Source: Thiobacillus denitrificans (GTDB lineage Bacteria; Pseudomonadota; Gammaproteobacteria; Burkholderiales; Thiobacillaceae). Taken from it: DNA of 64,000 bases. The translations under genes and the position numbers were made by a program. The notes beneath the pieces are model-generated. The model searched no databases. It was not told the DNA's origin and was given only the letters and a program-made list of their open reading frames with translations. Shown here piece after piece: positions 1-10,838 of this stretch. Location: the NCBI GenBank assembly GCA_020723405.1, contig DYIY01000006.1, forward strand, positions 124,001 through 188,000. Reading direction: 5' to 3'. Positions within the stretch are counted from its first letter, which is position 1; the number at the start of each line of letters is the position of its first letter.

Positions 1-794
1 CGCCAGCGCCCGTCGCCGAGCCGGTGTCTGCACCCGAACCTGTCCAGGACCAGGGGCTGGAATTCCCCACGTCCCTGGATGCGGGATGGGGCGATGAGGC
101 CCCCGTGGCCCCGCCCGCCAAGGAAGAACCCGCCTACAACCTGGACGACACCCTCATCTTCGAGCGGAACCCTGCCTTCGCTGAGGCCGCAGCCCATGGA
201 ATCCCGCCCGTCCCTGAACCGGAGCCGGCCCCGGTTTCCGCCGAGCCCATGGAGATGACCCTGCCGGATACCGGCCTGGACATGCTGGAACCCTTCCCGG
301 CGGACAACAGCCTGGAGATGCCTGCGGCGGACGTGGCCGAGGCCGTGGCCCAGGAAGCGGACGATCTGGACGGCGGCATGGACTTCGACCTGCCTGCCCC
401 GAGGCCCGAACCCGAGTCCGTTGCCGTCCCGGAACTGGATTTGACCGGAATCGACCTGGACCTGGAAACCCCCAGCCTGGAGCCGGTCGAACCGGCCGAG
501 GTGGAGTTTGCCCCGGATCTGGACTTCGCCCCGGAGGCGCCCGCTGAAGTGGTTCCGGCGGCTTTGGAGGAAATTCCCATCGCGCCCATGGAAGAAACCA
601 TGGCCGAGACCCCCGCCAGTGAGGACATCGATCCGGAACTGCGCGAGGAAGTGAACACCAAGCTGGATCTGGCCAAGGCCTATCTGGAAATGGGTGACCG
701 GGAAGGTGCCCGGGAGATTCTCCAGGAAGTCCTCAACGAGGGGGACGGCGGCCAGAAGGCGGAAGCCAACCGGCTGCTGGCAGAGGCGGGCTGA
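1..794 (+). CDS. fimV: FimV C-terminal part (5' end outside window)
   Basis: The reading frame is open from the first base, so only the C-terminal end of FimV is present. FimV is an inner-membrane, peptidoglycan-associated protein needed for type IV pilus assembly and polar organisation. What is visible is a long acidic, Pro/Glu/Ala-rich linker (low complexity, many Asp-Leu and Glu-Pro pairs) followed by about 45 residues matching the conserved FimV C-terminal helical domain, with the motif LDLAKAYLEMGDREGA. The stop is followed directly by the next gene. A GTG at position 24 is internal and is not proposed as the start. The position ahead of truA and the trp genes is usual in Betaproteobacteria. 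Confidence 0.9.
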   Translation, partial: PAPVAEPVSAPEPVQDQGLEFPTSLDAGWGDEAPVAPPAKEEPAYNLDDTLIFERNPAFAEAAAHGIPPVPEPEPAPVSAEPMEMTLPDTGLDMLEPFPADNSLEMPAADVAEAVAQEADDLDGGMDFDLPAPRPEPESVAVPELDLTGIDLDLETPSLEPVEPAEVEFAPDLDFAPEAPAEVVPAALEEIPIAPMEETMAETPASEDIDPELREEVNTKLDLAKAYLEMGDREGAREILQEVLNEGDGGQKAEANRLLAEAG

Positions 795-1397
795 TTGCAG
801 CCGGCCAGCCGGATCCTCACCTACCTCCTGGCAGCCCTGGCGATCCCAGGGCTGCCTTTTTTCATGCTGGCCCTGTTGCTGCTCCCCCCCTTGATCCTGC
901 TCATCCGTCTGGGACGCAATCCTCTGGGCCTGGTCTGGCGGACCCGCTGGCTGCTGCTGGTGCTGGCTCTGGGTTATGCCTGGGGATTGCCGGGGGTGCC
1001 CTTGTTGCCCGCCGTCGGTGATCTTTCGCCCAGTCTGGAAGGGTTCCTGCATGGGGCCCGGCAGTCCGTGGGATTGCTGGTCCTGCTGCTGTGGCTGGAC
1101 GTGCTGGTCCTGGCCTTGTCCCCCGACGATCTGTTGGGCGGCATCTATCAACTGGCCAGGCCCCTGGGGGCCATGGGACTGGACCGGGGACGCCTGGCCC
1201 TGCGTCTGGGCCTTACCTTGAAGGCCATCGAGGGCCTGGAACGGGGCCGGGGCAACCTGCTCCGGCTTCTGGATCCCAGGGTGGCGTTGGACTTGCCCGG
1301 GGAGGTCCGGTTGACCATGCCGCCGCCCCGCGGGCTGGATTTCCTCTTGCCCGCCGTCCTGCTGGCCGGCCTGTTGCTGCAATGGTTCAGCGCATAG
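795..1397 (+). CDS. EcfT/CbiQ-like integral membrane protein
   Basis: A 200-residue hydrophobic protein with about five predicted membrane segments (near residues 8-35, 50-68, 92-108 and 178-197, with a less certain one between). A central basic loop (GRLALRLGLTLKAIEGLERG) resembles the coupling region of CbiQ/EcfT transmembrane subunits of ECF transporters. No ATPase or S component lies nearby, so transport is only suggested. The first possible start is TTG at 795, directly after the fimV stop; an in-frame ATG at 864 would remove the first 23 residues. Its end overlaps truA by 16 bp, so it is probably translated in one operon with it. Confidence 0.6.
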   Translation: MQPASRILTYLLAALAIPGLPFFMLALLLLPPLILLIRLGRNPLGLVWRTRWLLLVLALGYAWGLPGVPLLPAVGDLSPSLEGFLHGARQSVGLLVLLLWLDVLVLALSPDDLLGGIYQLARPLGAMGLDRGRLALRLGLTLKAIEGLERGRGNLLRLLDPRVALDLPGEVRLTMPPPRGLDFLLPAVLLAGLLLQWFSA

Positions 1398-2179
1398 CCC
1401 TGGGCCTGGAGTACGACGGCAGGGGATTCCAGGGTTGGCAGACCCAGCCCGGGGGAGGCGCCCTCCAGGACCACCTGGAAGCGGCCCTGGCCATCATCCA
1501 TGGGGCGCCCTTGGCCACCCGGGTGGCCGGCCGAACCGATGCCGGCGTCCATGCCCTCCAGCAGATCGTGCACTTCGATGCCCTTCACGGACGGCCCGTG
1601 CAGGCCTGGGTGAAGGGCGTCAACAGCCATCTGCCGGACGGAATGGCCGTGCTCTGGGCCCGCCCGGTACCGGAAGCCTTCGATGCCCGCCGTTCGGCCC
1701 TGGAGCGGACCTACCACTACCTGCTGCTGCGCCGGCCGGTCCGCTCCCCCTTGCTGGCCGGCCGGGTGGGCTGGGTGCACGGCCATCTGGACGCGGCGGC
1801 CATGGAGCGGGCCGCCCGCCATCTCCTGGGCACCCACGATTTTTCCGCCTTCCGGGCCGCCGAATGCCAGGCACGCTCCCCCATCCGCACCCTCCACGAA
1901 GCCGGCCTGGCGGCCCGCGACGACCTGCTGTGTTTCACGTTCCGGGGCAATGCCTTCCTGCATCACCAGGTGCGCAACATGGTCGGTGCCCTGGTCTGGG
2001 TGGGCCTTGGCCGCCGCTCACCGGATTGGCTCGCCGAAGTGCTGGCCGGCCGGGACCGGAGCAGGGCAGCGGCCACCTTTGCACCGGATGGCCTGTACCT
2101 GGCCGGGGTGCGTTACGATCCCGCCTTTGCTCTACCGGCCCCGTTGTCCAACCCCCTGTTTCCCCCCTTGATTCCATGA
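1382..2179 (+). CDS. truA: tRNA pseudouridine(38-40) synthase TruA
   Basis: TruA converts U38-U40 of tRNA anticodon stems to pseudouridine. The 265-residue product begins MVQRIALGLEYDGRGFQGWQ, the typical TruA opening, and carries the catalytic motif GRTDAGVHA with the nucleophilic Asp at residue 53. A much longer in-frame opening runs upstream, but the ATG at 1382 fits the family length. The gene starts inside the end of the membrane-protein gene and its TGA overlaps the trpF ATG (ATGA), indicating translational coupling along the operon. Confidence 0.95.
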   Translation: MVQRIALGLEYDGRGFQGWQTQPGGGALQDHLEAALAIIHGAPLATRVAGRTDAGVHALQQIVHFDALHGRPVQAWVKGVNSHLPDGMAVLWARPVPEAFDARRSALERTYHYLLLRRPVRSPLLAGRVGWVHGHLDAAAMERAARHLLGTHDFSAFRAAECQARSPIRTLHEAGLAARDDLLCFTFRGNAFLHHQVRNMVGALVWVGLGRRSPDWLAEVLAGRDRSRAAATFAPDGLYLAGVRYDPAFALPAPLSNPLFPPLIP

Positions 2180-2796
2180 CGCGCACGAAGATCTGCGGCA
2201 TCACCCGCATCGAGGATGGCCTGGCTGCGGCCCGGGCCGGAGCATCGGCCATCGGACTGGTGTTCTATGGCCCCAGTCCGCGCAACGTGGATCTGGCCAG
2301 GGCGGCGGCCATCGCCCGGGCCATGCCGCCCTTCGTCACCCGGGTGGCGCTCTTCGTGGATCCCGAAGCGGCAACCGTGGCGGCCGTGCTGGAACAGGTG
2401 GGGCCGGATCTGCTGCAATTCCATGGCCATGAGCCGGCGGAGTTCTGCCGCGCCTTCCGCCGCCCCTACCTGAAGGCGGCCCGGGTGAAGCCGGGGGTCG
2501 ATTTGCTACAATTCGCGTCCTGTTACGCCGATGCCCAGGGACTGCTGCTGGACGCCTGGAGCGAGGCAGCCCCGGGCGGCACCGGCGAGCGTTTCGATTG
2601 GGCCCTGATTCCCCGGGACTTGCCCCTGCCGGTGGTGCTGGCCGGCGGACTCCACGCCGGCAACGTGGGCGAAGCCATCCGCGCCGTGGGCCCCTGGGCG
2701 GTGGACGTGAGCAGTGGCGTGGAAGCCGCCAAGGGGATCAAGGACGCGGCGAAGATCGCCGCCTTCATGAAGGAAGTGAGCAATGCAGATGCATGA
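2176..2796 (+). CDS. trpF: Phosphoribosylanthranilate isomerase TrpF
   Basis: TrpF catalyses the Amadori rearrangement of phosphoribosylanthranilate in tryptophan synthesis. The 206-residue TIM-barrel protein starts with the family signature TKICGIT, the general-base Cys at residue 7, and ends with the phosphate-binding VDVSSGVE segment. The frame stays open far upstream through truA, but the ATG at 2176 overlapping the truA stop is clearly the start. It overlaps trpB by 14 bp. The truA-trpF-trpB-trpA-accD order is common in Betaproteobacteria. Confidence 0.95.
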   Translation: MTRTKICGITRIEDGLAAARAGASAIGLVFYGPSPRNVDLARAAAIARAMPPFVTRVALFVDPEAATVAAVLEQVGPDLLQFHGHEPAEFCRAFRRPYLKAARVKPGVDLLQFASCYADAQGLLLDAWSEAAPGGTGERFDWALIPRDLPLPVVLAGGLHAGNVGEAIRAVGPWAVDVSSGVEAAKGIKDAAKIAAFMKEVSNADA

Positions 2797-3982
2797 TTTG
2801 CCGGATGCCCGTGGGCACTTCGGTCCCTACGGCGGCGTGTTCGTGGCCGAGACCCTCATGGCGGCCCTGGACGAATTGCGCCGGGAATACGAGGCCGCCC
2901 GCCAGGATCCGGACTTCCTGGCCGAATTCCGCCACGAGCTGCGCCATTACGTGGGCCGGCCCAGCCCCATCTACCACGCCAGGCGCTGGTCGGAAAAGTT
3001 GGGCGGCGCCCAGATCTACCTGAAACGGGAGGACCTGAACCACACCGGCGCCCACAAGATCAACAACACCATCGGTCAGGCCCTGCTGGCCCGGCGCATG
3101 GGCAAGAAACGGGTCATCGCCGAGACCGGGGCCGGCCAGCACGGCGTGGCCTCCGCCACGGTGGCCGCCCGCTACGGCATGGAATGCGTGGTGTACATGG
3201 GTGCCGAGGACGTGCAGCGCCAGTCGCCCAACGTGTTCCGCATGAAGCTCCTGGGGGCCACCGTGGTGGCCGTGGAGTCCGGTTCCAAGACACTCAAGGA
3301 CGCCCTGAACGAGGCCATGCGCGACTGGGTCACCAACGTGGAATCCACCTTCTACATTCTGGGCACGGCTGCCGGGCCCCATCCCTATCCCATGCTGGTC
3401 CGGGACTTCCAGTGCGTCATCGGCGACGAGTGCAAGGTGCAGATGAACGAGATGCTGGGCCGCCAGCCGGACGCGGTCATCGCCTGCGTGGGGGGCGGCT
3501 CCAACGCCATCGGCATCTTCCACCCTTACATTCCCGTGGAAGGCGTGCGTCTGATTGGCGTGGAAGCGGGCGGCGACGGCATCGCCAGCGGCCGCCACGC
3601 CGCGCCCCTGTCGGCGGGGACGCCCGGGGTGCTGCACGGCTTCCGCAGCTACCTCATGCAGGACGCCAACGGCCAGGTCATCGAGACCCATTCCGTGTCC
3701 GCCGGCCTGGATTACCCGGGCGTGGGGCCGGAACACAGCTGGCTCAAGGACAACGGCCGGGCCGAATACGTGGCCATCAACGACGACGAGGCCCTGGCGG
3801 CCTTCCACGACCTGTGCCGCTACGAGGGCATCATTCCCGCCCTGGAATCCAGCCATGCCCTGGCCCATGCGGCCAAGCTGGCCCCTACCCTGGACAAGGA
3901 CAAGGTGCTGCTGGTGAACCTGTCCGGCCGGGGCGACAAAGACATCAACACCGTGGCCCGCCTGGCGGGCATCCAGCTGTAA
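2783..3982 (+). CDS. trpB: Tryptophan synthase beta chain
   Basis: TrpB condenses indole and serine using pyridoxal phosphate, in complex with TrpA. The 399-residue product has the PLP-lysine motif [10 protein letters not shown] (Lys92), the glycine-rich phosphate cradle [10 protein letters not shown], and the LSGRGDKD end typical of the family. Two ATGs lie two codons apart (2783 and 2789); a GGAAG sequence near 2771 fits either. Unusually for trpBA, 241 bp separate it from trpA, and these hold an inverted-repeat element described separately. Confidence 0.97.
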   Translation: MQMHDLPDARGHFGPYGGVFVAETLMAALDELRREYEAARQDPDFLAEFRHELRHYVGRPSPIYHARRWSEKLGGAQIYLKREDLNHTGAHKINNTIGQALLARRMGKKRVIAETGAGQHGVASATVAARYGMECVVYMGAEDVQRQSPNVFRMKLLGATVVAVESGSKTLKDALNEAMRDWVTNVESTFYILGTAAGPHPYPMLVRDFQCVIGDECKVQMNEMLGRQPDAVIACVGGGSNAIGIFHPYIPVEGVRLIGVEAGGDGIASGRHAAPLSAGTPGVLHGFRSYLMQDANGQVIETHSVSAGLDYPGVGPEHSWLKDNGRAEYVAINDDEALAAFHDLCRYEGIIPALESSHALAHAAKLAPTLDKDKVLLVNLSGRGDKDINTVARLAGIQL

Positions 3983-3983
3983 C

Positions 3984-4217
3984 CCTAGAAACGGCAGTTG
4001 ACCGCTCATTTCCCTTTGTTAATCCGCATGGCTACTGACGACGAACCCTTCGATAATGCTCACCCGTCAGGTGAGCTCGCTACGCACCCGCTGGCACGTC
4101 CGGGCGGGCGCCTGGCTTTGTTGCTCCTCCTTGCAGGCCCAGGCATGCAGCGTCGTCGCGTCGCGCCAGTCACCCGCCCGAACGCACCATCGGGCGCGTC
4201 CAACTGCCGTTTCTAGG
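3984..4217. repeat. MITE-like element between trpB and trpA
   Basis: A 17-bp perfect inverted repeat bounds this stretch: CCTAGAAACGGCAGTTG at 3984-4000 and its reverse complement at 4201-4217. The pentamer TAACC occurs at 3980-3984 and again at 4219-4223, consistent with a target duplication. Removing one copy plus the insert rejoins the trpB stop to the trpA ATG with only 2 bp between. Inside are a 7-bp hairpin (GCTCACC CGTCA GGTGAGC, about 4058-4076) and a 14/16 inverted pair (4101-4116 with 4165-4180). No coding frame is convincing. The repeat ends are offset by 2 bp from the candidate duplication, so an insertion origin is inferred, not proven. Confidence 0.6.
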
Positions 4218-4223
4218 ATAACC

Positions 4224-5021
4224 ATGTCACGCATCCCCGCCACCTTCGCCGCCCTCCAGGCGGCCGGCCGCAAGGCCCTGATCCCCTTCATCACCGCCGG
4301 CGACCCGGACCCGGCCGCTACGGTGCCCCTCATGCACGCCCTGGTGGCCGGCGGCGCGGACATCCTGGAACTGGGCGTGCCCTTCTCGGATCCCATGGCC
4401 GACGGCCCCACGATCCAGAAGAGCTCCGAACGGGCCCTCAAGCACGGCACGGGCTTGCGGGACGTGCTGGCCATGGTGGCCGAGTTCCGCACCAGCAACA
4501 GCCAGACGCCGGTGGTGCTCATGGGCTATGCCAATCCCATCGAGGCCATGGGCTGGGACGGCTTCTGCGCCGCCGCCGCCGGGGCCGGGGTGGATGGTGT
4601 GCTGACCGTGGACTACCCACCGGAGGAGTCCGCCGAGTTCGCCGCCAAGTGTGCGGCCGCCGGTCTGGACAACATCTACCTGCTGGCTCCCACCACCCCG
4701 GCGGCCCGGGTGGAAGCCGTGGGCCGCCAGGCCCGGGGCTTCATCTACTACGTGTCCCTCAAGGGCGTCACCGGGGCCGCCACCCTGGACCTGGGGGAGG
4801 TGGCCGCCCGGCTGCCCGCCATCCGCGCCGCCACGGGCCTGCCGGTGGGGGTGGGCTTCGGCATCCGGGACGCCGAGACGGCCCGCCAGGTGGGTCAGGT
4901 GGCCGACGCGGTGGTGATCGGCTCGCGCATCGTCCAGGAGATTGAAAGCGCCACGCCAGCCGAGCGGGTGGAGCGTGTGCGGAACTTCGTGGCCGGCGTC
5001 CGCGCCGCCCTGGACCGTTGA
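4224..5021 (+). CDS. trpA: Tryptophan synthase alpha chain
   Basis: TrpA cleaves indole-3-glycerol phosphate and channels indole to TrpB. The 265-residue TIM-barrel protein contains [14 protein letters not shown] with the catalytic Glu49 and Asp60, and the phosphate-binding GVGFGIRD loop. The frame is open upstream through the inserted element, but [10 protein letters not shown] at 4224 is the natural start. Its ribosome-binding sequence (AGGAT) lies at the edge of the inverted repeat, so the element may now supply part of the trpA initiation region. Confidence 0.96.
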   Translation: MSRIPATFAALQAAGRKALIPFITAGDPDPAATVPLMHALVAGGADILELGVPFSDPMADGPTIQKSSERALKHGTGLRDVLAMVAEFRTSNSQTPVVLMGYANPIEAMGWDGFCAAAAGAGVDGVLTVDYPPEESAEFAAKCAAAGLDNIYLLAPTTPAARVEAVGRQARGFIYYVSLKGVTGAATLDLGEVAARLPAIRAATGLPVGVGFGIRDAETARQVGQVADAVVIGSRIVQEIESATPAERVERVRNFVAGVRAALDR

Positions 5022-5046
5022 GCCGGCGTGGCCGCGATCGGCGTCC

Positions 5047-5090
5047 CTCATCACCCCCAGCCCCTCTGCCGCCTGCGGGAGAGGGAAGCA
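5047..5090. repeat. Intergenic palindromic repeat (REP-like)
   Basis: The trpA-accD spacer contains a C-rich lead followed by CCCTCTGCCGCCTGCGGGAGAGGG at about 5062-5085, an imperfect stem-loop. This resembles the CCCTCTCCCGC-type palindromes scattered between genes in many Proteobacteria. No T-run follows, so it is more likely a repeat or RNA-processing hairpin than a terminator. Confidence 0.5.
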
Positions 5091-5131
5091 TCCAGCGTCG
5101 CCCCGGCGACCCTCGTGTTTAGGATTCGACC

Positions 5132-5995
5132 ATGAGCTGGTTCCAGAAAATCATCCCCCCCAAGATCAAGCGCCGGGAGTCCGCCAAGAAGGTGGTGCCT
5201 GAAGGCCTGTGGAGCAAGTGCCCCAGTTGCGAAGCGGTGCTCTACGCCGCCGACCTGGAGACCAACATGCAGGTCTGCCCCCAGTGCGGGCACCACCATC
5301 GGGTGGGCGCCCGCAAGCGGCTGGACATGCTGCTGGACGAGGACGGCCGCAACGAGGTGGGCGGCAATGTGTTGCCCGTGGACATCCTCAAGTTCAAGGA
5401 CAGCCGCCGCTATCCGGACCGCCTGGAAGACGCCGGCAAGGAAACCGAGGAACAGGATGCCCTGGTGGTGATGGAAGGACGCATCCACGGCCTGGCGGTG
5501 ACCGCCGCCGCCTTCGAGTTCCGTTTCATGGGCGGTTCCATGGGTTCCGTGGTGGGCGAACGCTTCGTGCGCGGCGTGGACGCCTCCGTGCGCGGCAAGA
5601 AGCCCTTCATCTGCGTGGCTGCCAGCGGCGGCGCGCGCATGCAGGAGGGCCTCAATTCCCTCATGCAGATGGCCAAGACCTCCGCCGCCCTGACCCAACT
5701 GTCGGCCAACCGCATTCCCTTCATCTCCGTGCTCACCGATCCCACCATGGGCGGTGTGTCGGCCAGCTTTGCCATGCTGGGGGACATCATTGTGGCCGAG
5801 CCCAACGCCCTCATCGGCTTCGCCGGCCCCCGGGTCATCGAGCAGACCGTGCGGGAAACCCTTCCCGAAGGCTTCCAGCGGGCGGAATTCCTGGTGGAAC
5901 ACGGGGCCGTGGACTTGATCGTGGACCGGCGGGAAATGAAGAAATCCCTGGCCCGGCTCTGCGCCCACCTCACCCGTAAGGCGAGTCCAGTCTGA
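5132..5995 (+). CDS. accD: Acetyl-CoA carboxylase carboxyltransferase subunit beta
   Basis: AccD is the beta half of the carboxyltransferase that makes malonyl-CoA for fatty acid synthesis. The 287-residue protein has the N-terminal zinc ribbon with Cys30, Cys33, Cys49 and Cys52 (CPSC...CPQC) and the crotonase-like core containing GGARMQEG and [13 protein letters not shown]. It begins [12 protein letters not shown], the usual AccD opening. Its TGA overlaps the proposed CTG start of folC. Confidence 0.97.
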   Translation: MSWFQKIIPPKIKRRESAKKVVPEGLWSKCPSCEAVLYAADLETNMQVCPQCGHHHRVGARKRLDMLLDEDGRNEVGGNVLPVDILKFKDSRRYPDRLEDAGKETEEQDALVVMEGRIHGLAVTAAAFEFRFMGGSMGSVVGERFVRGVDASVRGKKPFICVAASGGARMQEGLNSLMQMAKTSAALTQLSANRIPFISVLTDPTMGGVSASFAMLGDIIVAEPNALIGFAGPRVIEQTVRETLPEGFQRAEFLVEHGAVDLIVDRREMKKSLARLCAHLTRKASPV

Positions 5996-7296
5996 ACCCC
6001 GCGTCCGTCGTTCCGCTGTCGGGCGGGGAGGGCGGCTGGTCCCTGGCCGACTGGCTGGGCTATCTGGAGGGCCGCAACCGGAATGCCATCGTTCTGGGCC
6101 TGGACCGGGTCCGGGCGGTTCGCCAACGGCTTGCCCTGGATCCGGATTTTCTCCTCATCACCGTGGGGGGCACCAACGGCAAGGGTTCTGTCTGCGCCTA
6201 CCTGGAAAGCATCCTGCTGGCTGCCGGCTACCGGGTGGGCTGTTATACCTCTCCCCATCTGCTGCGCTACAACGAACGGGTGCGCGTGGCCGGCAAGGAG
6301 GCCCCGGATGCCGAGCTTTGCACAGCCTTCGCCGCCGTGGAGACTGCCCGGGGGGACATCCCCCTGACCTACTTCGAACAGGGGACCCTGGCGGCCCTGT
6401 GGTTGTTCCAGCGGGCCGGTCTGGACGTGGCCGTGCTGGAAGTGGGCCTGGGGGGCCGGCTGGACGCCGTGAATGCCTGGGATGCGGACTGTGCCGTGGT
6501 CAGCAGCGTGGACTTGGATCATCAGGCCTTTCTGGGGGATACCCGGGAGGCCATCGGCTTTGAGAAGGCCGGCATCTTCCGTCCCGGCCGGCCGGCCATC
6601 TGTGGCGATCTGACACCTCCGGACAGCCTGCTGGCCCACGCCGAGGCGGTGGGGGTCCGGCTGCTCCGGCTGGGCAGGGACATCCGCAGCGAAACCGATG
6701 CCCTGGCCCTGGGCGGCACCTGGCAATGCCGAATGCCCGACGCCGTCTTGCCGGCCCTGCCCCGGCCGGCCATGCCCGGTCGCCACCAGTTCGGCAACGC
6801 CGCCTGTGCCCTGGCAGCCCTTTCCAGCCTGCGCGCCGTGCTGCCCGTGCCCATGGCCGCCCTGCGCCAGGGCCTGGCCACGGCCCGGCAGCCGGGGCGC
6901 TTCCAGGTGGTGGGCCAGGCACCCCTGCGCATCCTCGACGTGGCCCACAACCCCCATGCCGCCCAGGCTTTGGCCGACAACCTGGCGGATCTGCCCCCGG
7001 GGGGCCGGGTGCTGGCGGTGTTCGCCATCTTGGCCGACAAGGATGCGGTCGGCGTGGTGATGCCCCTGGCCGGACGCATCGGCCACTGGCACCTGGCTGG
7101 CCTGGACGGGGACCGGGGCCTGTCCGGCCCGGCCCTGGCGGAACGGCTGGCGCCCCTGGGCCTGTCCGCCACGGTCCACGCCACGGTGGCCGAAGCCTGG
7201 CAAGCGGCCTGCCGGGAGGCGGGGCCGGCTGATACAATCGCCGCCTTCGGCTCCTTCCACACAGTGGCGGGAGTGTTGACCGAGACCCACGGCTGA
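5992..7296 (+). CDS. folC: Bifunctional folylpolyglutamate/dihydrofolate synthase (probable CTG start)
   Basis: FolC adds glutamate to dihydropteroate and folates. The P-loop motif GGTNGKGS is at about residues 57-64 of the frame proposed here, and the rest matches Mur-ligase-like FolC. Homologues carry some 50 residues before the P-loop, and those residues ([17 protein letters not shown] and following) are encoded here. Between the in-frame stop at 5977 and codon GTG 6160 there is no ATG, GTG or TTG. CTG at 5992 overlaps the accD stop (CTGA) and follows a TAAGGCGAG sequence at 5977-5985, so it is the best start, giving 434 residues. A sequencing error hiding an ATG cannot be excluded. Confidence 0.85.
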   Translation: MNPASVVPLSGGEGGWSLADWLGYLEGRNRNAIVLGLDRVRAVRQRLALDPDFLLITVGGTNGKGSVCAYLESILLAAGYRVGCYTSPHLLRYNERVRVAGKEAPDAELCTAFAAVETARGDIPLTYFEQGTLAALWLFQRAGLDVAVLEVGLGGRLDAVNAWDADCAVVSSVDLDHQAFLGDTREAIGFEKAGIFRPGRPAICGDLTPPDSLLAHAEAVGVRLLRLGRDIRSETDALALGGTWQCRMPDAVLPALPRPAMPGRHQFGNAACALAALSSLRAVLPVPMAALRQGLATARQPGRFQVVGQAPLRILDVAHNPHAAQALADNLADLPPGGRVLAVFAILADKDAVGVVMPLAGRIGHWHLAGLDGDRGLSGPALAERLAPLGLSATVHATVAEAWQAACREAGPADTIAAFGSFHTVAGVLTETHG

Positions 7297-7306
7297 AACC
7301 CGCACC

Positions 7307-8047
7307 ATGGCTGACCCCCAACTCGTGACCCAGGAAGAGATGGCCCTGCGCCGCCGGGCCCGCCGCCGCCTGGTGGGCGCCGTGGCCATCGCCCTGGTGG
7401 CCGTGGTGTTCCTGCCCATGCTCTTCGACCCTGAGCCCAAACCTTTGGGCGAGGACGTGGATCTGCGCATCCCCGCCAAGGACAGCCCTTTCGAAACGCC
7501 CCAAGCCGCTCCCGCCGTGCCGGAACCTCCCCCCCAGAGTGCCGAGCCCACTTTGCCCGTGCCGGCCCCCTTGCCCACCGGGGAAGTGGACCCGCTGCAA
7601 GGCAAGGTTCAAGCCGTGCCCGCCGCCGAGGTGAAAACCCCGGAGGCCAAGCCCGTGGAAGCGAAACCGGAGGCCAGGCCGGTGAACCAATCCGAAAGCA
7701 AGCCGGCGACCGCCAAGCCCGCCGAACCCAAGGCGGAGGCCAAGCCCAAGGCCGAACCCAAGGCCGCAGCCAAGGCCGAACCGAAACCCGAACCCAAGCC
7801 GGTTGCCAAACCTGAGCCGGTCCAGGGCACCAAGGGCTTCGTGCTGCAACTGGGCGCCTTCGGCAGCGAAACCAACGCCAAGCTCCTGCTGGACAAGGTC
7901 CAGGCGGCCGGATTCAAGGCCATGATCCAGTCCGGGGGCGGCCAGTACCGGGTCCGGGTTGGACCCATGGCCGATCATGACAAGGCCGTGGACATGCAGA
8001 ACAAGCTCAAGGCCAAGGGCTTCAGCCCGGTGCTGATGGGGCCTTGA
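7307..8047 (+). CDS. dedD: SPOR-domain cell-division protein, DedD-like
   Basis: A 246-residue bitopic membrane protein. A cytoplasmic basic N-terminus (RRRARRRL) is followed by one membrane segment at about 22-40, then a long low-complexity periplasmic linker of Ala/Lys/Pro/Glu repeats (about 45-175), then a C-terminal SPOR domain starting KGFVLQLGAF. SPOR domains bind denuded septal peptidoglycan, and DedD helps constriction. The folC-dedD order is conserved in Proteobacteria; the usual next gene, cvpA, is absent here. Confidence 0.88.
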   Translation: MADPQLVTQEEMALRRRARRRLVGAVAIALVAVVFLPMLFDPEPKPLGEDVDLRIPAKDSPFETPQAAPAVPEPPPQSAEPTLPVPAPLPTGEVDPLQGKVQAVPAAEVKTPEAKPVEAKPEARPVNQSESKPATAKPAEPKAEAKPKAEPKAAAKAEPKPEPKPVAKPEPVQGTKGFVLQLGAFGSETNAKLLLDKVQAAGFKAMIQSGGGQYRVRVGPMADHDKAVDMQNKLKAKGFSPVLMGP

Positions 8048-8078
8048 CCGCCATGGCCAGGTTCATGACTTCCTTCCT

Positions 8079-8105
8079 TTACCGGTGGCGTTCCCTGGCC
8101 GGTAA
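8079..8105 (+). other. Stem-loop in dedD-purF spacer
   Basis: TTACCGG at 8079-8085 pairs with CCGGTAA at 8099-8105 around a 13-base loop. No T-run follows, so it is not a classical terminator. It lies where cvpA would be expected. Confidence 0.4.
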
Positions 8106-8136
8106 GCAGACGCGCTCCTGATCGAGGTTCCACGCC

Positions 8137-9651
<1,515 letters not shown>

Positions 9652-9655
9652 TGCC

Positions 9656-10825
9656 ATGAACGATGAACTGTCTCCGGACACTCTGGCCGTCCGGGCCGGA
9701 ACCCTGCGCACGGGCTTCCAGGAGCATGCCGAAGCCCTGTTCCTGACTTCCAGCTTCGTGTACGGCAGCGCTGCGGAGGCGGCCGCCCGTTTTTCCGGAG
9801 CCGAGCCGGGCAACATCTACGCCCGTTTCACCAACCCCTCGGTGACCATGTTCGAGGAGCGCCTGGCGGCTCTGGAAGGGGCCGAGCGCTGCGTGGCCTT
9901 CGCGTCCGGCATGGCGGCCATCCTGGCCACGGTCATGGGCCTCATGAAGGCCGGCGAGCACGTGGTGGCGTCCCGCTCCCTGTTCGGCTCCACGGTGCAG
10001 TTGTTCCAGAACATCCTGGGCCGCTTTGGCGTGGAAACCACCTTCGTGTCCGCCACCGACGCGGCGGAGTGGCAGGCGGCGGTGAAGCCCAACACCCGCC
10101 TGTTCTTCCTGGAGTCACCCTCCAACCCCCTCACCGAGATCAGCGACATCCGCGCCCTGGCAGACCTGGCCCATGCCAGCGGCGCCTGGCTGGCGGTGGA
10201 CAACTGCTTCTGCACCCCCATCCTGCAAAAGCCCCTGGAACTGGGGGCGGACATCGTCATCCACTCGGCCACCAAGTACCTGGACGGCCAGGGGCGCGTG
10301 CTGGGAGGGGCAGTTCTGGGGGGGAAAACCCTGCTGGAGCCGATCTTTACCTTCCTGCGCACCGCCGGGCCCACCCTGTCGGCCTTCAACGCCTGGGTGT
10401 TGCTCAAGGGCTTGGAAACCTTGCCCCTGCGCATGCGTGCCCATTCCGAGAACGCCCTGGCCCTGGCCTCCTGGCTGGAACAGCAGCCCGGCGTCAGCCG
10501 GGTGCTCTATCCGGGGTTGCCTTCCCATCCCCAGCATGTTTTGGCCATGGCCCAGCAGAAGAGCGGCGGCGGCATCGTGGCCTTTGAGGTGGAGGGGGGG
10601 CGGGACGCGGCCTGGCGGGTCATCGACGCCACCCGGGTCATGTCCATCACCGCCAATCTGGGCGACACCCGTACCACCATCACCCATCCGGCCACCACCA
10701 CCCACGGCCGCCTGTCCCCGGAACAGCGGGCGGCGGCGGGCATCGGCGACGGCCTGGTGCGCATCGCCGTGGGTCTGGAGGCCCTGGACGACCTGCGCGC
10801 CGATCTGGCCCGGGGCCTGGGTTGA
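9656..10825 (+). CDS. metZ: O-succinylhomoserine sulfhydrylase MetZ
   Basis: A 389-residue PLP enzyme of the Cys/Met metabolism family that makes homocysteine directly from O-succinylhomoserine and sulfide. The PLP-binding lysine lies in HSATKYLDGQGR; the active-site tyrosine region (YARFTNPS) and the C-terminal SVGLE-like IAVGLEALDDL end are also present. The ATG at 9656, four bases past the purF stop, gives the family N-terminus. The closely related MetB/MetC families are separated by context: the purF-metZ pair is typical. Confidence 0.92.
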   Translation: MNDELSPDTLAVRAGTLRTGFQEHAEALFLTSSFVYGSAAEAAARFSGAEPGNIYARFTNPSVTMFEERLAALEGAERCVAFASGMAAILATVMGLMKAGEHVVASRSLFGSTVQLFQNILGRFGVETTFVSATDAAEWQAAVKPNTRLFFLESPSNPLTEISDIRALADLAHASGAWLAVDNCFCTPILQKPLELGADIVIHSATKYLDGQGRVLGGAVLGGKTLLEPIFTFLRTAGPTLSAFNAWVLLKGLETLPLRMRAHSENALALASWLEQQPGVSRVLYPGLPSHPQHVLAMAQQKSGGGIVAFEVEGGRDAAWRVIDATRVMSITANLGDTRTTITHPATTTHGRLSPEQRAAAGIGDGLVRIAVGLEALDDLRADLARGLG

Positions 10826-10838
10826 ACGGCCAGTCCCC

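Noticed and set aside
4092-4107. TGGCACG inside the trpB-trpA element as a sigma-54 promoter
   Set aside because: The -12 part (TTGC) is absent at the required distance.
5410-7605. 731-codon minus-strand frame over accD and folC
   Set aside because: No start signal and no recognisable protein; both plus-strand genes are certain.
8053-8121. 22-codon frame (ATG 8053) as a cvpA remnant
   Set aside because: The short peptide has no resemblance to the CvpA membrane segments and may be chance.
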